Positions 13,269 to 32,246 of a DNA stretch of 64,000 nucleotides are shown here, one piece after another (the stretch's first letter is position 1; each line of letters begins with the position of its first letter). The notes under the pieces are model-generated. The model made no database searches. It saw only the letters and a program-made list of their open reading frames with translations, and had not been told where the DNA came from. The position numbers and the translations under genes were made by a program. Source of the stretch: Ipomoea triloba (lineage: Eukaryota > Streptophyta > Magnoliopsida > Solanales > Convolvulaceae); the NCBI RefSeq assembly GCF_003576645.1, contig NC_044925.1:21877127-21941126 (forward strand), written 5' to 3'.

Positions 13269-13887
13269 TAATTAAAAAAAAAAAACAGGAGAATTAAAAA
13301 AAAAAAAAACTGAAAATAGGAGAATTAAAGTGAATGCAGTCATAAGCTTGTAGTCTAAAGTTTCAAACTCAATACATTTTTACAAAAAAAAAAAAAAAAA
13401 AAGAAAGAAAAAGAAAATATAAGAAATTAATTAAATTAAAGAAGATTTAATTTGAATGATAATAGTGTTACCTGTTGCCTACAGCTCCATGAAGGTTTAT
13501 AATCAATTTCTCCTCTTCAGGGGTAAATCTCCCTCTTCTAATATCTGGTCTCAAGTAATTGATCCACCGGAGCCGGCAGCTCTTCCCACACCTTTGAAGC
13601 CCTAATATATATCATCACCCAAAACAATTAAGAAACCAGAGAGACACAGAAATTTATTATATATATGTGCTGCATGTAATTAATGGAGGATAGATGTCGA
13701 AAACAAATAAAGAAATAATTAAAATGATAGCTCAGCAGAGATGATGTATCGTACCAGCTTTGTCAGGGACTTCACTCCAGCAGCCATAGCCATGAGTAGA
13801 GATATATCTGATGAGCTTTTCGTCTTCTTCAGGGGACCAAAGCCCTCTCTTCACCTTTTGCTGGTTGCAGCATGAGTGGTGCCCCAT
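11164..13887 (-). CDS. MYB103: R2R3-MYB transcription factor, MYB103-like
   Basis: Nuclear DNA-binding regulator. The three exons are 13755-13887, 13472-13601 and 11164-11890 (133, 130 and 727 bp), all with GT-AG junctions. They give 329 residues. Residues 1-11 read [12 protein letters not shown]2 spans about 13-61 with Trp17, Trp37 and Trp57, and R3 spans about 66-116 with Phe70, Trp89 and Trp108. The 133/130-bp exon sizes are typical of the family. [20 protein letters not shown] and the following WIKKKLKKP point to the MYB103 branch, which controls secondary-wall genes in xylem fibres, including the ferulate-5-hydroxylase step of syringyl lignin. The C-terminal part is Ser/Thr/Gln-rich with poly-Gln (around residues 275-288) and an acidic end, as in an activator. 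The downstream neighbours ROH1 and MDAR match the Arabidopsis MYB103 locus. Intron 2 (1581 bp) holds a SINE. MYB26/MYB67 would be the next-best match. Confidence 0.9.
11995..12120 (+). mobile_element. tRNA-derived SINE-like element (copy 2)
   Basis: This is the same element as at 7480-7605, duplicated with the 4.5-kb segment. Box A is at 12006-12017 and box B at 12049-12059. In this copy it lies inside intron 2 of the MYB gene, in the antisense orientation. Confidence 0.6.
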
Positions 13888-16613
<2,726 letters not shown>

Positions 16614-16663
16614 TCTCTCTCTCTCTCTCTTATGCGTGGTTCATCTAGAATATGCCATTGTTT

Positions 16664-16825
16664 AGGTGAGTCCACCATTTTTCATGAGTCTGTGTGGACA
16701 GATTTGGGCTATTGAGTGCTTGAGATCAATGACTTAAATTTCGCCAACTGTGCAACTGATTGATCTCAAGCATTCAATGACCCAAATTTGTCCACACGGA
16801 CTCATGGGAAATGGTGGACTCATTT
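16664..16825. mobile_element. Hairpin MITE
   Basis: The arms 16664-16728 and 16761-16825 are near-perfect reverse complements around a loop of about 30 bp, for example GGTGAGTCCACCATTTTTCA on the left against GGAAATGGTGGACTCATTT on the right. It is a non-coding foldback element of about 160 bp followed by a CA microsatellite (16838-16855). Confidence 0.65.
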
Positions 16826-16859
16826 GATCATGAGTATACACACACACACACACACCCCA

Positions 16860-17830
16860 CACACATATAAGGGTCGTGCTCCAATGAGAACCACCCTTAA
16901 TGTAAGAACGTGACTAATCTAGACCATTCAATCATAATGATGCACAGTTGAGATTAAAAGAAACAAACCACACGATTAAGGAAACAAATCTCTTTAAAAT
17001 ATTAGAAAGTATACGGCTAGGGGTGAATTAGTCTTATTAGAGCTGTGCATTTCTATACAGAATGTCGTGCATTCCTATACCGCCAAAAAAATCTTACGAT
17101 GGACATCCCAATGTCTTACAATGCACCACACTAAGTGCACTAATGTAATCTCACTACCCTATGACGCACAACTCACAACACTGGGTTGCACAAACAACAC
17201 TCGAATACACAACCGTACTACCCAGACATGTATACATATACACCAAGATCCAAATATAGGCAACATATATAGGCAACATTATACTCAAAAGAATGAGCGA
17301 AAAAAATAAAAAATACTGATCGCTTTACATGGACGAACACTCGATCGATGATGAAGAAATCGCGGCTCCAAAATGCAACGATGATCACCGAAGAAAGTAT
17401 GAAACAAATTTGGCGAAGGATTACCACCACTTTAACAAAAAAAGATCAATCCATGTCATATTAGGAAATCAAATCTGGGTCATCCAAATAAAAAAAAAAC
17501 ACACAAGATTAATCATCATGTTCATATATCAGATGCAAAGGTTGTGTCTAGGTGAAACATGTGGTGATATGATATCCGTTGATCTTGCCAAAATCAACAT
17601 TCAGGATAAACACGGATTTTAAAAAAAACTGTGTTAATTTTGTCATTTTGTGTATTGTTCAAACTTAAGGTGCGCATTTTCTATGCTTAAGTTGCGTCAT
17701 GTTAATACTTAAGGTGCGTCAATTATTATACTTGAGAACTTAAATGTGCATTTTTTGTTTAAACTTAAGTGTGTCATTCTAAAGCTTAAGATGCTTCCTT
17801 TTAACACTTAAGGTGCGTGAGTTTACTATA
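16860..17830. repeat. Degenerate repeat DNA with repeated TTAAGGTGCG motifs
   Basis: The start (16868-16940) reads like the end of the local MITE families, with CCAATGAGAACCACCC. From 17660 to 17820 the phrase CTTAAGGTGCGT or a close variant recurs several times at intervals of about 35 bp. The open frames here look accidental and no domain is recognisable. Confidence 0.4.
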
Positions 17831-18440
17831 TATACATAGGCTAAGGATCCCGTGAGAACAGTATCGTAAGAGAGAAATACGTAAAAATCTCAACCTTACA
17901 TTTGTAAAAAATCGACAGATCATATCAAATTTTTGTTAAAAAAAACGCGATGACATTTTCATAATTATCATCAATTTTACTATGTATGCAATCTTTAATA
18001 ACTAAATATGAAAACCTGTAAATTTTATAAAATCAATGGAAAAGCTAAATTTTAAATCTAAACCATAAAAGCTAGACCTTAAAAGTAAAAAAGTGAACCA
18101 CTAAACCAAATAAAACAAATAACTCAGTCATAAACTCTAAAATCGAAACCTAAGTACAATGCACTTTTGCATTTTTGTAAGTGCATTAATCTTTTAATAC
18201 TAAATATGCAAAATGTTAATACTAAATGTGCAAAATGTTAATACTAAATGTGCAAAGCTGGAAAAGTATGAAAGTTGCATATTTTAGTATTCAAGTTTGC
18301 ATAGTAAAATTGATAATAATTACTAAAATGTCATTGCAATTTTTTAGTTTGATCTGATCCGTCCGAATTTTCTAGATGTAAGGCTAAGATTCGTTTTATT
18401 TATCTCCTAAGTACTTGTTCTCATTTGATCCAATACCTAT
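17831..18440. mobile_element. Long-TIR MITE, family A
   Basis: The left end GGATCCCGTGAGAACAGT is mirrored by TTGTTCTCATTTGATCC at the right end. Inner parts also mirror: the left arm has GCGATGACATTTTCATAATT near 17947, and the right arm has the inverse near 18320-18345. The centre carries three repeats of a TACTAAATGTGCAAA-like unit (18200-18256). No ORF is present. The subterminal GYGRTGACATTTT motif is shared with elements at 23.1, 26.8 and 62.6 kb. Confidence 0.6.
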
Positions 18441-18444
18441 ATAT

Positions 18445-18765
18445 ATTAGAGATCATATGAGAACCAACCTCACCATGAGTCCATGAGAATCCATATGATG
18501 CATTAAAAAAATATATCTATAGATGTGATTAATATGGGGAACTAAAAACGCGCATGTGCATATGGAGCATTATGATGTGTGCATATTAAGCATGTCCCTA
18601 TGTTTCACACAACACATGCTTAATATGCACACATTAAATGTTCAATATGCACACATGCGTTTTTAATTCTCCAATTAATGTCATCCATAGATCTATTTTT
18701 TATGCACCAGATTAGTTCTCATGGACTCATGGGAAAGTTAGTTCTTATAGGAACATCACCACACA
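18445..18765. mobile_element. Long-TIR MITE, family B
   Basis: The left arm GATCATATGAGAACCAAC matches, inverted, GTTAGTTCTTATAGGAACAT-like sequence at the right end. The inner arms hold AACGCGCATGTGCATATGG and its counterpart ATATGCACACATGCGTTTTT. It is non-coding and bounded on the right by CA and TA microsatellites. Confidence 0.55.
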
Positions 18766-18769
18766 CACA

Positions 18770-18770
<1 letters not shown>

Positions 18771-18807
<37 letters not shown>
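18771..18807. repeat. TA microsatellite
   Basis: An uninterrupted TA dinucleotide run between two MITEs. Such runs mark the edges of most inverted-repeat elements in this window. Confidence 0.9.
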
Positions 18808-18810
<3 letters not shown>

Positions 18811-19070
18811 GGCTCCTATGAGATCACCTATTTAGGTGAGATTGTGGTGAGATCAAATCTTGTGCATCAATCTAATAAATTTTAATGGTCTAGATTGATT
18901 GACGCACCCACTCCGTTCGTAATCACCGTTCGCACACATTTAATCACCTCTCGCACACACTTCAAGTTGAAATCTTAATCAATCTAGATCATTAAAATTA
19001 TTACATTGATGCATAAGATTTAATCTCACAATCTCACCTAAACAGGTAATCTCATATGATCCTAAATCTA
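18808..19070. mobile_element. Hairpin MITE, family C
   Basis: The left arm (CTCCTATGAGATCACCTATT, then GGTGAGATTGTGGTGAGATC) is mirrored by the right arm (GATTTAATCTCACAATCTCA, then ACCTAAACAGGTAATCTCAT). The inner halves around 18875-18900 and 18980-19005 are also complementary. There is no coding sequence. A TA run of about 44 bp follows. Confidence 0.6.
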
Positions 19071-19072
19071 CG

Positions 19073-19074
19073 TG

Positions 19075-19116
<42 letters not shown>
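19073..19116. repeat. TA microsatellite
   Basis: TA dinucleotide run directly after the family C MITE, preceded by ACGTGTATG. Confidence 0.85.
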
Positions 19117-19118
<2 letters not shown>

Positions 19119-20257
19119 CACACGGCCACACACACTGCTAATCAATTGTTATCGTAAATAGTTTGATTGACGTACTTTTCCGGGTTAAGTGGCCATGCCC
19201 TTAATTGCTTTATAATCAATCAATAGTGCTAATCGCCAGAAGAAAACGTCCTTTAGGAGCATGATTAACGTCACTCGAATCTTATTGATTGACAAATTTC
19301 TTGATTATTATTATTATTATTAGACTCCATAATAAGCTAACTACCATGTAGCTAGTGTGATACATCCCAGTTACCATTTTAAATAGGTGGTCATATGTTT
19401 AAACCATAGTGGTGGGGCTTAGATTCTTATACTACCTTGTAAATTATTTAGTCTAGTGAAATTATGCCGGAAGATAAAATGTGATAAAGTTTTAAAAATT
19501 GTTGGAACAAATATAAAAAATTAATAATCAAGGATCAAATATAAAATAATACAATAGTAGTGTAAAAATTAGGTGAGGATCAAATGTGATAAGGTTTTAA
19601 AAGTTGTGGGATCATATGTAAAAAAAATTAATAATTGAAAACTAAATATAAACATAATACAATAGTCGTGGAACCAAAGTGAAAGAAAAAACACTAATTT
19701 TAAAACTCATTTAATTTTTATAAATTAAACCATCCTAATTTAAACAGTCCAAAGCGCATATTAATTACACATCCTTAACCCTCTTACATTGAGTTTTTCG
19801 ATTTTTTGGTCCAATAATTATTAATTTATTATGAGCCTCCCAATTTTATAGTCATTCATTTTTAAATTTAATACTTTTTGTGCACAACTCGCATTTTTTT
19901 TAATTAATAGTTTTGTTCTTCCAAGTATATTTTTAGGTAATATAACCCTGGAGTTAAGGCAAAAATTTGTGTGTGGCAATGACAACATGTTTGGTTCACG
20001 AAATGAATTTTGAGGTAATCGGAATGTTATTCCATAAGGAATAGAATAGGCAAGAAATAGAATATGAACTGTATTCTATTGTCTGATTCGCGGAAGGAAT
20101 AGACTTTATGAATTATATTACAGTGTTTGGTTGGTTTAAAGAATACAAATGAAATATGTTTTAAAAGACATAAATACCCTTATAAAATATGTAACAATAA
20201 TAATAATAATAATAATAACAACAACAATAATAATAAGGACATTCATGTTATTATTAT

Positions 20258-21060
20258 GGGAAAAGGGTCAAATACACCCTCAAACTTTTGCTAAGGAGTC
20301 AATTAGGCCCTTGAACATTTAAAGGTTGCAATTAAATCCACAAACATTGTATTTTGGAGCAAATAAATCCACTGACCTGTTGGTGACTTGTGATTACAGG
20401 TCAATTAAGTTTTCGGCAATCCTACGGCGAACCTCCGGCCAAACTCCGGCAAACCTTAGGCATTTATGACAAAATTAATCACCGGCGAATGGTGGCCACC
20501 AGAGAAGGCGACCAAACTGGTTGCCTTCTCCTTGCAATCCCCAGTCGACGGAGAAGCCATCTCCGTCGACTGGAGATGGCGACGAGTTGGTTGCCATCTC
20601 CGTCTACTGGAGATGGCGACCAACTCCATCGACTGGAGATGGGTCGCCATCTCCAGTCGATGGAGATGGCGCTGGTCGCCATCTCGACTGGAGATGGCGA
20701 CTCTCCAGTCAACGGAGAAACCTTCTCCGTCGACTGGAGACGGTGACCAACTGGTCGCCACCTCCAGTCGACGGAGATGGCTTCTCCGTCGATGGGAGAT
20801 TGCCAATCTCCGTCGACCGGACTTCTTCGGCAGCGACCGTCTAATTTTGATCTAAGTGCTAAGGTTTGCTGGAGTTTAGCCGGAGGTTCGCCGTAGGGTC
20901 ACCGGAAACCTAATTGACCTGCAATCACAAGTCACCAACAGGTCAGTCGGTTTAATTGCTCCAAAATAGAATGTTTATGGATTTAATTGCAACCTTCAAA
21001 TGTTCAAGGGCCTAATTGACTCCTTAGCAAAAGTTTGAGGGTGTATTTGACCCTTTTTCC
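20258..21060. mobile_element. MULE-like non-autonomous element with long TIRs
   Basis: Terminal inverted repeats of about 150-200 bp start GGGAAAAGGGTCAAATACAC and end GTGTATTTGACCCTTTTTCC. The flanks carry TATTATTAT on both sides (20249-20257 and 21061-21069), a 9-bp duplication typical of Mutator-like elements. Because the flank is itself an ATT microsatellite, this could be chance. The centre (about 20500-20835) is a GC-rich palindromic minisatellite. No transposase is present, and the overlapping open frames in several phases are by-products of the repeat. Confidence 0.7.
20500..20835. repeat. Palindromic GTCGAC minisatellite
   Basis: Units such as CCATCTCCGTCGACTGGAG and CCATCTCCAGTCGACGGAG alternate in both orientations about 12-15 times, with TGGCGACCA-type spacers. 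Many carry a GTCGAC core, which is itself palindromic. The tract is far richer in GC than its surroundings and could form stacked hairpins. Open frames in nearly every phase across it have biased W/R/S/P composition and are not proteins. Confidence 0.8.
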
Positions 21061-21148
21061 TATTATTATTAATATTATTATTATTATTATTATTATGTAA
21101 TAATAAAATAAAACTTATAATAATATTAATAACAACAATAAGAAAAAA

Positions 21149-21191
<43 letters not shown>

Positions 21192-21192
21192 A
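21061..21192. repeat. ATT/AAT microsatellites
   Basis: ATT runs at 21061-21095 and AAT runs at 21150-21190 lie on either side of a short AT-rich spacer, immediately right of the MULE-like element. Confidence 0.85.
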
Positions 21193-21699
21193 AAACAAAA
21201 TTATATATATAATAATTATTTTAAACACAAATTAGAATTTTTGATCCCACATTGGTAACTTATGAAGAGGCTAGGAGCTCATTTAAATGAGCTCCTCTAT
21301 ATAAAAGAAGCATTGCTTCTCTTTTGAAATTAACAACAGGATGGGGAAGCCTTAAAGAACCAAAAGCTCATTCATTTAAGAAGTCTTAATTGTTCTTAGT
21401 TACAAGTTTTTTTTTTTTAAATAATATAGGAGCGTTTTGGGAAAAGGAAGATCTTTCCCCAAAACGCCATGGGGTAAAATTGGAAATAACAACAACATTA
21501 GGCTATTCCTAAGGACTCAGGAATAGCCTAATACCTAGGGGCCTAGGAATCTCTATTCCCCTTGTAAGGGGAATAAGTCATTCCCAAGAACAATAAATGT
21601 TACTGGGAATAGAAAGTTTTACCAAACAGCGGAATATGCCTATTACTGGGAATGTTATTCCATTTCAGGCCTATTCCGCGAACCAAACGTGTCATGATC

Positions 21700-23105
21700 T
21701 TGGATACATCTAGTATGACAGAAGGAGCCATCGATATGAAAAGTTTACTGTTACTGTAAAATAAAGCTTTTAACGAGAAATGACGTTGGGAAAATAATAA
21801 CAACGTCAACAAATACTGACAATTCTTTTAGAAACGAGAACAAACAAGGGGGAAAACGAGTTTGTTGTGTCGTGTTATAATAACACTGCTTTGAAAGCGT
21901 TATTTGCTTGGTGACGGTGCATTCAAGATAAATTGGTACACTTTCGATAGGTAACACAGAATAATCACACTAAGCTCGCACCAGCTTAAACGTAGACGAA
22001 CCTGACTATTGCTCAGCCTTAGGGAAGCATACATGCACAGGAGAGGGAGAAAGTTTTCTGGTGTATCTTCATTGAAATGTAATGGGATTTATATACTAAA
22101 TGACTCTAACTAACCTATAGATATTAGCCACAATTAAACTTTTTTTAATATAGCCACAATTAAACTAATTATTAGAAAACCATAAATATTAAAATAGAGA
22201 ATAGCCACAATCATGAGAGGAAAATGTGTGAGTTTATTAACAACCTCCCTAACAACTCATGACAGAAAATTACAGTGGATAATTCTTTCTTTATAGAATG
22301 ATTTCCCAACACAATCATTCCTAAATGTTGCCAAAACCATATATTGATTTCTTTTCTTTTTTCATATTGTACTATGTATCTTGCGGGATGAAACTAGTCC
22401 AATTAAGTATCAATTAGGCCCATTCAAAAGCAACCCTTTCAAAATAACACATGGATTAGAATTTTTATATGGAAAATACTTTCTATCCACCCGGAATTTT
22501 TTAATTTCTCCCATATTTTTTCTTATGATGTGGCTTTAATTTCATTCATTGGATGCCTATGAACAGACTCCACTACTAATTTTAAAAGAAATTTAGTTAA
22601 TAATTAAACTAATCAAATAATGACACGTCAGGAGATAAAAGAATGTAGAAAAAATAAATGAAGAGTATGGAGTGTCACTCTTTTATATATTAAGTTTAAA
22701 TTTTAATTAATGATTAATGCATTGTACAAATTAAAGATGAGAGGGAGGGACCCTTTCACTTGACTTATGAGTCCTTTCACTTCTTATCTTTCCGCATATC
22801 ATACAAAATAATCACTTTATTGATCCTATCATATCTTATAAAGGCAACATTTTGTTTCTTCCTTAGCTTGCATAGCACATACATCAATAATTATGATTTG
22901 TGTTTTGAAACTTTCTTTAGCGTCATTAGTTTAAAAAACTGAAATTAATTATATTTTCTTGAATAGTTGTTTATGTTTTTTTTTTTTTTAAATTTATTTG
23001 AAAGATATAAAATGATGCTAGATGTATAATGATTTTAGACAAATTGAAAAATTATTCCGTTTCAATTAAAATTTTAACTTAATAATGAAATTGTGCGTGC
23101 GCGTG
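21700..23105. other. Intergenic DNA, no gene seen
   Basis: AT-rich sequence with short accidental frames. A tandem near-duplicate phrase ATAGCCACAATTAAACT occurs twice near 22124-22165. No recognised element boundaries are visible. Confidence 0.5.
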
Positions 23106-23109
23106 CACA

Positions 23110-23628
23110 CACATTATATAGGGGCACACTCCTGTGAGAATTGACCCCCACAAGAGAACTAAGAACTAATCAGAGGTGTCTATATAAAAAGATCTAACAG
23201 ATCAAAAACAATTTAGAAAAAAAAATGCGGTGACATTTTTATAAATAACTTGAACTTTAAAGTGTAATTAACAACACTATAGAGTGAGTGTAACTTTCAA
23301 AACCATATAGAGTGCAAGTAAAACATTAAAACTACACAGTGCATCTGTTGATAAATCCAGAAAACTAAATCTAAAGCGAAACTGTAAAATTTAAATTCCT
23401 AAATAGTAAAAATTGAACCCTTAAACCAAATGGAAAAAAAAAACTGCAAAGTTTAAAATGTGAACCCTAAGTGCAATTAATTAACTTTCACATTCGGTCG
23501 TTAGACGCACTTTATACTAATGTTGGGTGTACTTTATATTATTGCTAGGTGCACTCTAAAGGCAAGCCATAACTACTAAACTCTAAAGTGAACTTCTAAA
23601 TCAAATTTAAAAAGGTAAACCATAAACC

Positions 23629-23714
<86 letters not shown>

Positions 23715-24015
23715 NNNNNNNNNNNNNNNNNNNNNNNNNNNNNNNNNNNNNNNNNNNNNNNNNNNNNNNNNNNNNNNNNNNNNNNNNNNNNNNNNNNNNN
23801 NNNNNNNNNNNNNNNNNNNNNNNNNNNNNNNNNNNNNNNNNNNNNNNNNNNNNNNNNNNNNNNNNNNNNNNNNNNNNNNNNNNNNNNNNNNNNNNNNNNN
23901 NNNNNNNNNNNNNNNNNNNNNNNNNNNNNNNNNNNNNNNNNNNNNNNNNNNNNNNNNNNNNNCTAAAACTTTAAAGTGCATCTCGTGATACGTATAGGTG
24001 AAGTGAAATTGTCTA

Positions 24016-24112
<97 letters not shown>

Positions 24113-24390
24113 GACAATTTCACTTCACCTATACGTATCACGAGATGCACTTTAAAGTTTTAGTTATTTACAATAATATCACCGTACTTTTTTACTGATG
24201 CACTTTGTAGCTTTACTTAGATGTACTTTATAGTGTTAAAAGTTGCACCTTATAGTGTTATTAGTTGCACTTAAAATTTGAATTAGTTAAAAAAATGTCA
24301 CTGCATTTTTTTCTTTAATTAATTGCTTCTCCAAATGGATGGATGGTTTTGATTGGTTCCTAGTTCTTACAAGAGTGTGGCCATATATAT
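23110..24390. mobile_element. Long-TIR element, family A, containing a gap
   Basis: The left end (GGGGCACACTCCTGTGAGAA, then GCGGTGACATTTTTATAAAT at 23227) and the right end (AAAAAAATGTCACTGCATTT at about 24291, then CTTACAAGAGTGTGGCC) are imperfect inverted repeats of about 200 bp. Inside are TAGAGTGCAAGTAA-like phrases in both orientations, long TA runs (23632-23714 and 24017-24106), a 248-base N gap (23715-23962) and a perfect 56-bp inverted repeat (23963-24018 and 24108-24163). No transposase is seen. Confidence 0.6.
23715..23962. other. Assembly gap (248 N)
   Basis: The N run is preceded by about 80 bp of TA repeat, the probable cause of the break in assembly. Confidence 0.95.
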
Positions 24391-26045
24391 AAGAGATCAA
24401 ATGCAAAGGAGCTCTAAGGTAAAAAAAAAAAAAAAACGAAGTTAAACTCAGTCATTGATCTAGTCTAAATCAACAATCAAGAATGAATGATTTTTTTTTT
24501 AAAGCATGGTGGCATGTATGGTAATTTTGTGTAAGTAAGTTCGGATGTTCTTTGTCTTTAGGTGCATTATATATATATATATATATTTGTACTAAAAAGT
24601 AATACTTGTTATTTGAAAAATAATAGTGAAAATGTAATATTTTTTCATGTAAATGTATGTAATACTTGTTGATACATAGAAAATTACTACATGTATTTGA
24701 AATTGATTTCACATGAGTAGGATGGCAACGGATTGGATATTTGGGGTATCTAACCTACCCGTACCTAATAGGACCTCTTCGAATACCCGTCATACGTTTG
24801 GGGAGTAGCGGAGTACCTGTACCCGGTACCTTATTAATGTTGAAGGAATAATTTGCATGAATAGCTTAGGCAATCTTAACCCATAGAATTTGGCTCGAGC
24901 AGTGCATAATCTCATCATCCTAAATAAAAAAGACTCAATTTGAAAGTGGCATCCCACAAACACTCATAACCGTAGTTGAACAAAGGAAGGAGTTATGTCA
25001 TTATGTGAGTATGTTGTGCTCCAAGTCTCCAACTTCTTGTTAAACTTGTGTTATAAACGGTGTAACAGATAAATTAGCACATGCTATAAATGGAGGAAGG
25101 ACATAAGGATTGAATATGATCAACTTTCCATTGGTTGGATGGAAAAATTATTTTGAAGAAAATGTTTTCCTTAAATTCGAGGAAAATGAAATTTTCTTCG
25201 GTTTGGTTCATCAAAAAAAAATTTCAGTGGAAAATATTTTCTTTAGTTTTGAGGAAAAAAGTTTCCAATGGAAGGGGGTGGTATTTTTGTTTTCCATTGA
25301 AGTTGAGAAGAAAGTATCACATGGTTGACAATTTTGCCCTTATTACTTTTATTACCATTATCATTGTAATGGTATTTTAGTCTTTATATTCATTATTCCT
25401 TACCATTACCATCTCAACCAAACTAAGGAATCAATATTCTGTAATTTATTTTCCACTAACTAAACAATGGAATCAATCTTCATAGTAATTTCTTCTCCAT
25501 TGAATTTTGATCAACTCCATTTTCCCTCAAATATTTTCCCCGAATCAAATCAAATCTATACTTACATAGCTTGTTTTAGCCCTTTTCTGATAGACCGAAT
25601 TCACTCAAACAAATGCAAATCTCATTGACAATTTTCCTACTATCAAATGCACATTCGTTAAGAAGTTATTCTTTGTTTTTTTTTCTTGAAGAGAAAGTAT
25701 ATATATGTATCCAATCTTCTTCTATTTTCTTATATTACTATTATTTTTTTTTTCATAGAATAAATTTGCATGTTTTACGTGTGCGTAGAAATGGTGATTA
25801 CAAATGGGCAGACAAGATACCGGGAGGGGATGGAAAGTGAAAGAAGATCTGTTGGCTTGATGCAAATCATTCACCACATCCGATGTGAAGACACACATAT
25901 ATATATTTTTGGGATTGACAGGCCGGAAGCTGAACTCCAAAGTAATAAGCAAATGATTTTAATAAAGACGCTTATGAAAGAGGGATTTGAAATGGAGAAT
26001 CATCATTATTCTTAGCTTTAAGGTGGAGCAATGCACTGCCATTTC
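24391..26045. other. Intergenic DNA with decayed transposon sequence
   Basis: 24720-24840 is a GGATGGCAACGG... segment with repeated ACCCGTACC-type phrases, as often found at the ends of plant DNA transposons. 25130-25560 contains many GAAAATTTTCTTC and TTTTCCATTG phrases in both orientations and looks like an old tourist-type element. No real gene is evident. Short frames at 25770-26015 lack recognisable domains. Confidence 0.4.
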
Positions 26046-26064
26046 ATTTGGCCCTACCACATAT

Positions 26065-26166
<102 letters not shown>

Positions 26167-26477
26167 TCAAGATCTAGTTCGGTCACGGCTTCCCGTGCCG
26201 TCATGTAGTCTTGCACCACTATATATGGACAAATGCACCTTCTCGTGTTTAGAAATGCACAAGAGTGTGGTGAATTTATATGGTGCATTTGTGCATTTTA
26301 GGCTGGTGCATTTTTGAACACATGGTCGTGCATATGTGCATTCATGTAGTAGTCACGAAACATGAGCAGTTATTATGAATTCATGTAAAATTTACCGTAC
26401 ATTATTGAAGAAGTTCGCATGTTCTCATGTTAAGAAGTGTTCTCACCTGAACGAGACCATATATATATATGCTCAAA

Positions 26478-26818
26478 TGTAGACATGCAGTCGCACTTTA
26501 ACGTGCGCTCAGTGCAGACACGCCAATAGTAATAAAAAAAAATGCACAACAATAAAATACACAAATGGGCCACAAAACGCACCACACACCCAAAAAATGC
26601 ACCATACCTCCCACACCAAATGATGCATTTTCAAACACTGTGTATTTTTATGCACACCTATTGCTGCGTTTTGTGGTGATGCAACTGACGTATCTAATGG
26701 TGTTTTTTTTTTTTGGTGCACTGGTGCACTTTTTAGTTGTGCGTTTCATAACACTATTGGTGCATGTTTGCATAACTATTGGTCTGTCCGCACATTAAGG
26801 CGCGATTGCACTGGAACT
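26478..26818. mobile_element. Inverted-repeat MITE
   Basis: The left arm (CAGTCGCACTTTAACGTGCG, then CAATAGTAATAAAAAAAAAT) is mirrored by the right arm (TAACTATTGGTCTGTCCGCA, then AAGGCGCGATTGCACTGG). The interior is rich in TGCACC/GGTGCA phrases. It is non-coding. Confidence 0.5.
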
Positions 26819-26819
26819 A

Positions 26820-32237
<5,418 letters not shown>

Positions 32238-32246
32238 CAATTTATA

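Larger units (their letters stand above)
8899..13402. repeat. 4.5-kb perfect direct repeat, copy 2
   Basis: This is the second copy of the repeat starting at 4384. It continues past its poly-A run (13384-13402, 19 A) into unique sequence holding exons 2 and 1 of the MYB gene, so this copy is the one joined to a complete gene. Its left edge directly follows the single N at 8898. Confidence 0.95.
19985..21695. mobile_element. PIF/Harbinger-like MITE split by a MULE-like insertion
   Basis: The left arm begins TGTTTGGTTCACGAAATG, and the right arm ends with CCTATTCCGCGAACCAAAC followed by GTGTCATG. GGAATAG-type phrases recur in both arms, as is usual for tourist-like elements that preserve GTTTGGTTCGCGG ends. 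Between the arms lie AAT/ATT microsatellites and the complete MULE-like element at 20258-21060, so this is a nested insertion. Part of the right half (21240-21470) carries a USE/TATA-like promoter pair. The exact target duplication is unclear. Confidence 0.5.

Noticed and set aside
11164..13887. Assignment of the MYB as MYB26
   Set aside because: The N-terminus starts similarly, but the R3 end (WIKKKLKKP) and the neighbouring ROH1 and MDAR genes fit MYB103 better.
20390..20855. Overlapping frames of 77-129 codons on both strands
   Set aside because: They arise from the GTCGAC minisatellite, whose units lack stops in most phases. Composition is repetitive and no domain is seen.
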